From Ferruginibacter sp. (GTDB lineage: Bacteria > Bacteroidota > Bacteroidia > Chitinophagales > Chitinophagaceae): DNA of 13,939 bases. The stretch's first letter is position 1. Every line of letters starts with the position of its first letter. The notes beneath the pieces were generated by a model. It was given only the letters and a program-made list of their open reading frames with translations, had not been told where the DNA came from and did no database searches. The stretch covers positions 1 to 13,939 of the forward strand of contig JAGPDJ010000026.1 in NCBI GenBank assembly GCA_018057635.1, in the 5' to 3' direction. The translations under genes and the position numbers were made by a program. This document shows positions 7,649 through 13,066 of the stretch, in pieces.

Positions 7649-7706
7649 CCTGACAATTGTTTTGTGTACTTTTTACAAACTTTCAGTAAACACAACCATT
7701 ATCAGG
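7649..7706. repeat. Long imperfect inverted repeat overlapping the stop codon of the 12-helix protein gene
   Basis: The arms are 7649-7665 (CCTGACAATTGTTTTGT) and 7690-7706 (ACACAACCATTATCAGG). Over 17 positions they give 14 Watson-Crick pairs, one position that can wobble-pair and two mismatches, with a 24-nt loop. The stop codon at 7702-7704 (minus strand) is inside one arm. There is no T-run after the stem on the minus strand, so it is not a standard intrinsic terminator. It could still act as a 3' end stabiliser or a weak terminator. Confidence 0.4.
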
Positions 7707-8919
7707 AATTTCGTTTCACCTGGCTCATATTCAAGATCAGCAACCCGCTGAACATGAGCAGTGCTGCAAATAACAGCAACTCATTAATATACGGCACATT
7801 CACATAATACATGGCACTAACCCCCTGTATCATCAGGAGTGTTTCATTAAAAAGAATGCCTGCAGTAAATATCCACAAGGCCATTAAAGATGTTTTACTG
7901 ATGAATAACTGTTTAAAAGCAAATATATATCCAAGAATAAAAAGGGTGATCACACCTAATAAAACAAGGTGCAGGTATCCAATAACGATCGGCCTGAAAC
8001 CAAAAGCAAGGTCACTCAAAGCCGGTATAACAGAACCTAACTGTAAAAGTAATTTTATAGAAAGTGCAGCTGCAGAAAACGCCAGGATCCAGGTGGCCGT
8101 TGGAGGGATCTGTTGTTTGATAAGCCGCCAGTTATTTTTAATTAGTTTAACCAGCCATCCCCAGGCAATTACCTGTAACAGCGCTGCGGCTATCACGAGA
8201 ACATAAATAATTAACGGGATTTTTAACCACAGTGCAGAAAGGAAATATGCAGGTATGCATGCAATGGCAAAAAGCCAGAATATTTTTTTCAATTTACTGT
8301 TTTCGGAAACCAGTGGTTGTATCTTTTCATTTAGCAGGCCCATGCAACTGAAAAAGAACCAGCCATTGTATTGAAAATGAAGGAAAAAATAAATGGCAGC
8401 CAGGTACCAGTTTTGATGAATGGTTTTTGTAACCATCATGATTGCCAGGCTGAATGCACCGGCAGACGAAATCGCATTGAAAATAAGGGCAGCTTTAAAC
8501 CAATAATGGCTGATACTTTTTTCCGGGAGCCTGTTGAGGTCTTTCCAGTATATGATGGCAAAAGTATAGGAAACAAAAATCGATAGTGTTGAAAATAGGA
8601 TAGAGAAAAAGCCATACCCTTCGATGGGGAATGAGATCAGCATACCATATGCTGTTATAAGGTTAATGATTAGCAGGCGTTCATATTTCTTAAATACAAT
8701 TGTAGCGTTTTGCCTGCACAGGTAGGTTACCAGCAAGGCCATCAGTGCCTGCGTGATCCAGCCTGCAAAAGCAAAATGTGAATGCCCATGTAAAAGATGT
8801 TTCTGGTCAAAAAATGGAAGGGAATATAAAATCTTGTACCGTAAAATAACTCCGATAACTGAAACAATCAGTAAATTCAATATAGATATTCTTAACCAGC
8901 GGTGGGGGGAAAACAGCAT
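7702..8919 (-). CDS. 12-helix membrane protein, heme-copper oxidase subunit I/NnrS-like, linked to the nos locus
   Basis: The 405-residue product is almost entirely hydrophobic, with about twelve membrane helices. These are near 11-31, 44-66, 81-98, 103-124, 139-162, 170-192, 211-230, 233-258, 274-295, 308-335, 342-365 and 377-397. Histidines sit where heme-copper oxidase subunit I has metal ligands: helix 2 (HLLHGHSHFAFAGW, His41/44/46/48), helix 6 (HFQYNGWFFF, His181) and helix 10 (GYLHLVLLG, His317). The canonical His-His pair of helix 7 and the double His of helix 10 are missing, so a full heme-copper active site is unlikely. The NnrS family, also 12-helix and linked to nitrogen-oxide metabolism, is an alternative relative. 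The gene follows the Crp/Fnr gene by 65 bp and has its own TGAT-N4-ATCA box, so it is probably induced together with nosZ. A role in heme or electron handling is inference. Confidence 0.65.
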   Translation of the reverse strand: MLFSPHRWLRISILNLLIVSVIGVILRYKILYSLPFFDQKHLLHGHSHFAFAGWITQALMALLVTYLCRQNATIVFKKYERLLIINLITAYGMLISFPIEGYGFFSILFSTLSIFVSYTFAIIYWKDLNRLPEKSISHYWFKAALIFNAISSAGAFSLAIMMVTKTIHQNWYLAAIYFFLHFQYNGWFFFSCMGLLNEKIQPLVSENSKLKKIFWLFAIACIPAYFLSALWLKIPLIIYVLVIAAALLQVIAWGWLVKLIKNNWRLIKQQIPPTATWILAFSAAALSIKLLLQLGSVIPALSDLAFGFRPIVIGYLHLVLLGVITLFILGYIFAFKQLFISKTSLMALWIFTAGILFNETLLMIQGVSAMYYVNVPYINELLLFAALLMFSGLLILNMSQVKRNS

Positions 8920-8938
8920 AGTGTAGTAAAATTAACAG

Positions 8939-8946
8939 CAAAGTAA
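8939..8946 (-). promoter_or_regulatory. Possible -7 element for the 12-helix protein gene
   Basis: Read on the minus strand this is TTACTTTG, one mismatch from the Bacteroidota -7 consensus TAnnTTTG. Its centre lies 33 bp downstream of the centre of the Crp/Fnr-type palindrome at 8970-8981. That would place the palindrome near -40, the position of class II activation. The ATG would follow about 17 bp after the predicted transcription start. Confidence 0.3.
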
Positions 8947-8969
8947 TAATGATTGATATTTCACTTGTA

Positions 8970-8981
8970 TGATTTCAATCA
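8970..8981. promoter_or_regulatory. Crp/Fnr-type operator TGAT-TTCA-ATCA
   Basis: This is a perfect TGAT-N4-ATCA palindrome, the core recognised by Fnr-like members of the Crp/Fnr family. It lies in the 65-bp gap between the Crp/Fnr gene and the start of the 12-helix membrane-protein gene, centred 56 bp upstream of that ATG. It shares TATGATT-x-x-x-ATCA with the site at 9667. Binding by the adjacent regulator is inferred. Confidence 0.6.
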
Positions 8982-8984
8982 CAA

Positions 8985-9578
8985 TCAGTAATATACTTTG
9001 CCTTTTTCAATTTTAAGTTTGCCGCTGTCATGCAGGTGCCTCATTGTTCTGATAACTGTTTCAACCCTTAGCCCGGTGAGGTCGGCCAGTTGCTGGCGTG
9101 TAAGTTTAACCAGGTTACATTTGGTACAGATATTGGTTTTATATTCCTTAAAATAATTTAAGAGTGAAATGAGCCGATGCTCAGGAGAATGGTGCACCAT
9201 TTCTTTAAGAATGAAAATTTTAAAACGTATCCTGTTGGCAAGCAGGGAACTAAATTCAAAATGCGTTTCGGGGTTTTCTTTCAGTAACTCAATGAATGCC
9301 GATTTATGCAAACGGATAATGATACTGTCCTTATCTGCTATTGCTGTAGCAGCGTAAGGCTTGTCATCAAATAAAGGCAATTCGCCAAAACTTTCACCAG
9401 GTTCAATAAGATATTGAATAAATTCTCTTCCCTCTTCATCAATGTTGATCCAGCGTACAGAACCACTTATAAGCTGGTGATAAAAACTACAGGTTGTGCC
9501 TTCTTTGAATATTACTTCACCTGCTGTTAATTTTTTATAGGTAGCTCCCCATGCAAGTAATGTATTAATATCTATCAT
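8985..9578 (-). CDS. Crp/Fnr-family transcriptional regulator, probable controller of the nos genes
   Basis: The 197-residue product has a cyclic-nucleotide-binding-type beta-roll (about 15-105, including GEVIFKEGT and PGESFGELPLF). A dimerisation helix follows (about 106-130), then a winged helix-turn-helix (about 155-197, VKLTRQQLADLTGLRVETVIRTMRHL). The recognition helix carries RVETVIR, resembling the Glu-x-x-(Ser/Val)-Arg pattern of Fnr-like proteins. There is no N-terminal four-cysteine cluster for an oxygen-sensing Fe-S centre. The only cysteines are Cys30 and a CTKC pair at 151-154, just before the HTH. It may therefore sense NO, redox state or a small molecule in a different way. It is divergent from the cytochrome-nosZ operon, with TGAT-N4-ATCA sites on both sides. 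The family is certain; the signal and targets are inference. Confidence 0.9.
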   Translation of the reverse strand: MIDINTLLAWGATYKKLTAGEVIFKEGTTCSFYHQLISGSVRWINIDEEGREFIQYLIEPGESFGELPLFDDKPYAATAIADKDSIIIRLHKSAFIELLKENPETHFEFSSLLANRIRFKIFILKEMVHHSPEHRLISLLNYFKEYKTNICTKCNLVKLTRQQLADLTGLRVETVIRTMRHLHDSGKLKIEKGKVYY

Positions 9579-9614
9579 AGTAAATTATATAAAACAATCA
9601 TTTTAACCTGTCAT

Positions 9615-9622
9615 CAAAAGTA
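9615..9622 (-). promoter_or_regulatory. Possible -7 element for the Crp/Fnr gene
   Basis: On the minus strand this reads TACTTTTG, an exact match to TAnnTTTG. It would start transcription about 30 bp upstream of the ATG at 9578. No TTG is found at the usual distance upstream, which weakens the call. With this start, the palindrome at 9667-9678 would be centred near -62, a position typical of class I Crp-family regulation, so autoregulation is possible. Confidence 0.35.
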
Positions 9623-9666
9623 TTGTTTAAAGCTCCTTTACTTACTGACTTCAAATACAATGAATA

Positions 9667-9678
9667 TGATTCTCATCA
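9667..9678. promoter_or_regulatory. Crp/Fnr-type operator TGAT-TCTC-ATCA in the divergent regulator/nos intergenic region
   Basis: This is a perfect TGAT-N4-ATCA palindrome in the 267-bp region between the Crp/Fnr gene and the cytochrome c gene. It is 173 bp upstream of the cytochrome start and 95 bp upstream of the regulator start. A loose -7-like sequence (TATGATTTG, 9697-9705) lies about 29 bp to the right and would give a long nos leader. The rest of the region (9579-9845) shows no gene and no clearer promoter. Confidence 0.6.
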
Positions 9679-9845
9679 GGTTTATGTAAAAAACGATATG
9701 ATTTGTATTACTTCTATTTATAAATCAAGGGTAAAAGCCCGGGTCTGCCAGATTCCTGCTTAAAGTTATGACTCAACGCATATTTTAACAAATTGCCAGG
9801 TTGTAAAATTGCATAATTAATTCTTCCAATTTAAATAAATAAAAC

Positions 9846-10322
9846 ATGAAAAAATTAGCGATCATTTTATTCCTGGGTGGTTTTATAGCGGCTTGTGGCG
9901 GTGGTGCAGGCAGCGATGTTGAGGCTACCGGGCCGGATAATTCTGTTAAGTCAACTGACAGTGGCAATCCTTCTTACGATCCCCAAAGGGGCGAAGGTAA
10001 GTTCACAAAAGTTGAAATAGCTGAAAAATTAGACGCTCCCATGGCTGAAACCGGTGAAAAAGTATATGGTGTAAAATGCAGCAGTTGCCATAAAACTACA
10101 GACGAAAAACTGGTTGGCCCGGGTTGGAAAGGTGTAACCGGCCGCCATACAGCAGAGTGGATCATGAATTTTTCAACAAATACTGCGGTTATGCTGGATA
10201 AAGATCCTAAAGCACAGGCACAGTTGGAAATATGCCTGGTAAGAATGCCTAACCAGAATTTAACGGATGAAGATGCAAGATCAGTTTATGAATTCATGCG
10301 TAAGAACGATGGTGTTAAATAA
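9846..10322 (+). CDS. Monoheme cytochrome c lipoprotein, probable electron donor to NosZ
   Basis: The 158-residue product has a lipoprotein signal with lipidation at Cys17 (IAAC-GGGAGSD). A flexible acidic linker follows, then a class I cytochrome c domain at about 60-158. The heme attachment motif is CSSCH at 78-82, and the likely sixth ligand is Met134 in VRMPNQ. An extra cysteine (130) lies just before it. It is the first gene of the nos operon, 45 bp before nosZ on the same strand. In clade II nos clusters, small c-type cytochromes are the accepted candidates for delivering electrons from the quinol pool to NosZ. That role is inferred here from position and type. Tethering to the membrane would keep it beside the lipid-anchored NosZ. 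Confidence 0.9.
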   Translation: MKKLAIILFLGGFIAACGGGAGSDVEATGPDNSVKSTDSGNPSYDPQRGEGKFTKVEIAEKLDAPMAETGEKVYGVKCSSCHKTTDEKLVGPGWKGVTGRHTAEWIMNFSTNTAVMLDKDPKAQAQLEICLVRMPNQNLTDEDARSVYEFMRKNDGVK

Positions 10323-10367
10323 TAATGTCATCATTTAAAAAGCCAAATAACCCTTTAACATACATAT

Positions 10368-12362
10368 ATGAAAAATGTAATAACCAAAACTACCACGTTG
10401 ATTTTATTCAGTGCGGTAATACTGCTGTATTCCTGTAAACCCAAAAATGCAGGCACTGCGGTAAATTCGGATGCTGCTTCTAAAGCCTATGTAGCACCCG
10501 GAAAATACGATGCCTTTTACAATTTTGTTTCAGGCGGATTTAGTGGCCAGATGAGTGTGTATGGTTTACCTAGTGGAAGATTGTTGCGGGTGATACCTGT
10601 TTTTGCAGTTGACCCTGAAAAAGGTTGGGGATACAGTGAAGAAACCAAGCCCATGTTAAACACTTCTCATGGATTTGTACCCTGGGATGACCTGCATCAT
10701 ACTGAGATGTCGCAAACCAATGGTGAGATAGATGGCCGTTGGGTATTCGGTAATGCCAATAATACACCCCGTGTTGCCAGAATTGACCTGACAACTTTCC
10801 GTACACAGGAAATTATTGAATTGCCAAACAGCGCCGGTAACCACAGTTCTCCTTTCATAACAGAAAATACGGAATATGTTGTAGCCGGTACAAGGTTCAG
10901 TGTTCCACCAGATGATGAGAATGGAGATGTGGCTATAAATACTTACAAACAAAATTTTAAAGGCTATCTGAGTTTTATAAGTGTTGGGAAAGAAGATGGT
11001 AAAATGGATGTCGCATTTCAGATCAGGTGCCCGGGCGTAAATTTTGACCTGAGCCATGCCGGAAAAGGAAAATCACATGGATGGTTCTTCTTTAGCTGCT
11101 ACAATACGGAAAAGGCAAACACATTGCTGGAAGTAAATGCTTCTCAGAAAGACAAAGATTTTATTATGGCAGTAAACTGGAAGAAAGCAGAAGAATACCT
11201 TAAAGCCGGTAAAGGAAGGAAACAGGCAGTAAAATATGCCCATAATGTATACAGTGATAAAACACATTCTGCCACTTCAGAAATTAAAACAGAAGTGATC
11301 ATACTTGATTCTGAAGAACTGAAAGACATCTGTTACATGATTCCTTGCCCTAAATCGCCGCATGGTTGCGATGTTGACCCAACCGGCGAATACATTGTAG
11401 GCAGCGGAAAACTGGCAGCCCTGATACCGGTATTCAGTTTTGATAAGATACAAAAAGCCATTGCAGCAAAAGCATACGATGGAGAATACGATGGTATCCC
11501 TGTAATTAAATATGAAGCAGCTTTACACGGTGAAGTAAAAAAACCAGGACTTGGCCCTTTACACACAGAGTTTGATGGTAAAGGTAACGCGTACACTACG
11601 TTCTTTGTTTCCAGCGAAGTGGTTAAATGGAGTATCCAGGACCTGAAAGTACTTGACAGGGTTCCTACTTATTATTCTGTAGGCCACCTTTGCATTCCCG
11701 GCGGAGACAGTAAAAAGCCAAATGCAAAATACCTGATAGCTTATAATAAGATCACGAAAGACAGGTACCTGCCAACTGGCCCGGAACTTGCCCAGAGTGC
11801 ACAATTATATGATATAAGCGGCGATAAGATGCAGTTGATACTCGACTTCCCTACAATCGGTGAACCGCACTATGCACAGGCTGTTGCAGCCGATGTGATT
11901 AAAACCAAATCACTTAAATTCTTTAAGATAGATGAAAATCAACACCCTTATGCATCAAAAGGTGAAGGCACTACCAAAGTGGTAAGGGAAGGAAATAAAG
12001 TACATGTGTACATGAGTTGTATCCGTTCACATTTCTCACCCGATAACATAGAGGGAATTAAAGTAGGTGATGAAGTTTTGTTCCATGTTACCAACCTGGA
12101 ACAGGATTGGGATGTGCCTCATGGCTTTGCAATAAAAGGAGCCAATAATGCAGAACTGCTCATCATGCCTGGTGAAACACAAACATTGAAATGGATAGCA
12201 GATAAAGTTGGTATGTTCCCGTTCTATTGTACCGATTTCTGCAGTGCATTGCACCAGGAAATGCAGGGTTACCTGAGGGTATCACCGGCAGGCAGTAATG
12301 TACCGCTGACTTACAGTACAGGTACTAATTTACCAAAAGCAGATAGTGCTGCTACCAAATAA
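10368..12362 (+). CDS. nosZ: Nitrous oxide reductase NosZ, clade II (Sec-exported, lipoprotein type)
   Basis: The 664-residue product reduces N2O to N2. The N-terminus lacks the twin-arginine motif of clade I. It has a Sec lipoprotein signal with Cys23 (LLYSC-KPKN), so the enzyme should be membrane-tethered. The N-terminal propeller supplies seven probable histidine ligands of the four-copper CuZ centre: His110 and His111 (DDLHHTE), His159 (GNHSSP), His332 (SPHGCDVDP), His399 (PLHTEFDG), His440 (VGHLCIPGGD) and His501 (EPHYAQ). The C-terminal cupredoxin domain (about 530-645) carries the CuA ligands His585 (VPHGF), Cys621, Cys625, His629 and Met632 in CTDFCSALHQEM. The CuA Trp position of clade I (CSWFC) is Asp here. 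All key ligands are present and the length is normal, so it should be functional. It is followed by a strong hairpin before the next gene. Confidence 0.97.
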   Translation: MKNVITKTTTLILFSAVILLYSCKPKNAGTAVNSDAASKAYVAPGKYDAFYNFVSGGFSGQMSVYGLPSGRLLRVIPVFAVDPEKGWGYSEETKPMLNTSHGFVPWDDLHHTEMSQTNGEIDGRWVFGNANNTPRVARIDLTTFRTQEIIELPNSAGNHSSPFITENTEYVVAGTRFSVPPDDENGDVAINTYKQNFKGYLSFISVGKEDGKMDVAFQIRCPGVNFDLSHAGKGKSHGWFFFSCYNTEKANTLLEVNASQKDKDFIMAVNWKKAEEYLKAGKGRKQAVKYAHNVYSDKTHSATSEIKTEVIILDSEELKDICYMIPCPKSPHGCDVDPTGEYIVGSGKLAALIPVFSFDKIQKAIAAKAYDGEYDGIPVIKYEAALHGEVKKPGLGPLHTEFDGKGNAYTTFFVSSEVVKWSIQDLKVLDRVPTYYSVGHLCIPGGDSKKPNAKYLIAYNKITKDRYLPTGPELAQSAQLYDISGDKMQLILDFPTIGEPHYAQAVAADVIKTKSLKFFKIDENQHPYASKGEGTTKVVREGNKVHVYMSCIRSHFSPDNIEGIKVGDEVLFHVTNLEQDWDVPHGFAIKGANNAELLIMPGETQTLKWIADKVGMFPFYCTDFCSALHQEMQGYLRVSPAGSNVPLTYSTGTNLPKADSAATK

Positions 12363-12375
12363 TTAAAATAACAAT

Positions 12376-12420
12376 AGTTGGCTGCTGTGCTTCTTTTTCA
12401 TTTTACAGCGGCCAACTTTT
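12376..12420 (+). terminator. Intrinsic-terminator-like hairpin after nosZ
   Basis: The arms 12376-12388 (AGTTGGCTGCTGT) and 12405-12417 (ACAGCGGCCAACT) form a 13-bp stem with a single G-U pair and a 16-nt, T-rich loop. The run of T at 12417-12420 follows directly. It starts 13 bp after the nosZ stop and ends 26 bp before the fasciclin start. It may end transcription, reduce read-through into the fasciclin and nosL genes, or protect the nosZ transcript 3' end. Confidence 0.65.
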
Positions 12421-12445
12421 AAATGATTCTTTAAACTTAACTGTT

Positions 12446-13015
12446 ATGAAAAAGATTAATATTTTTTTTGGATTGTTATTCATAATTGCGATGGCTGCAT
12501 GTAATAATGCACCTGAAACTACAGCAGCACCTGAAACAACTGATGCTGCAACTGAAGCATCAGGTGGGCAGGAAGCTGTAAAGGATGATGAATCTGCCAA
12601 AGATGTGGTTAAAGTGGCAGTATCATCAAAAGACCATACTACTTTGGTAGCTGCATTAACACAGGCGGAGTTGGTTACATCATTGTCTAACGCCGGCCCT
12701 TTTACCGTTTTTGCTCCTACCAATGCTGCTTTTGATAAATTACCTGCCGGTACAGTAGATGGCCTGATGAAAGCTGAAAAGAAGGAAGACCTTCAGAATA
12801 TTCTGCAATACCATGTTGCAGTATCCGCTATGAAAGCAGAGACATTTAAAGATGGCCAGGTGTTGGGAATGGTTAATGGCGATAATGTTACATTTAGTAT
12901 TAAAGATGGTAAAGTAATGCTGAATAACAGCGCAACCATCGTGGCATCAATTCCTGCATCAAATGGAATGATTCATGTAATTGATGGAGTACTGTTACCA
13001 CCTGCACAAAAATAA
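12446..13015 (+). CDS. Fasciclin-domain lipoprotein within the nos operon
   Basis: The 189-residue product has a lipoprotein signal with Cys19 (AMAAC-NNAPE). A low-complexity linker rich in Thr, Ala and Glu includes the imperfect repeat APETTAAPETTDAAT. A single fasciclin (FAS1) domain covers about 52-187. Its first conserved box is GPFTVFAPTNAAFDKLP (84-100), the Tyr-His pair is YH122-123, and the second box is NGMIHVIDGVLLP (173-185). FAS1 domains mediate adhesion or protein-protein contacts and have no known catalytic role. It sits between nosZ and the NosL fusion, 51 bp before the latter, so a role in assembly or anchoring of the N2O-reducing complex is plausible but unproven. The domain call is secure. 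Confidence 0.88.
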   Translation: MKKINIFFGLLFIIAMAACNNAPETTAAPETTDAATEASGGQEAVKDDESAKDVVKVAVSSKDHTTLVAALTQAELVTSLSNAGPFTVFAPTNAAFDKLPAGTVDGLMKAEKKEDLQNILQYHVAVSAMKAETFKDGQVLGMVNGDNVTFSIKDGKVMLNNSATIVASIPASNGMIHVIDGVLLPPAQK

Positions 13016-13066
13016 TTTACAGTTGCACCTGGTATTAATTGAACCGATGAATAAAAGATTAATAAG

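Noticed and set aside
10570..12254. Several open frames of 60-130 codons antisense to nosZ
   Set aside because: They are shadows of the strongly supported nosZ frame and have no family features of their own.
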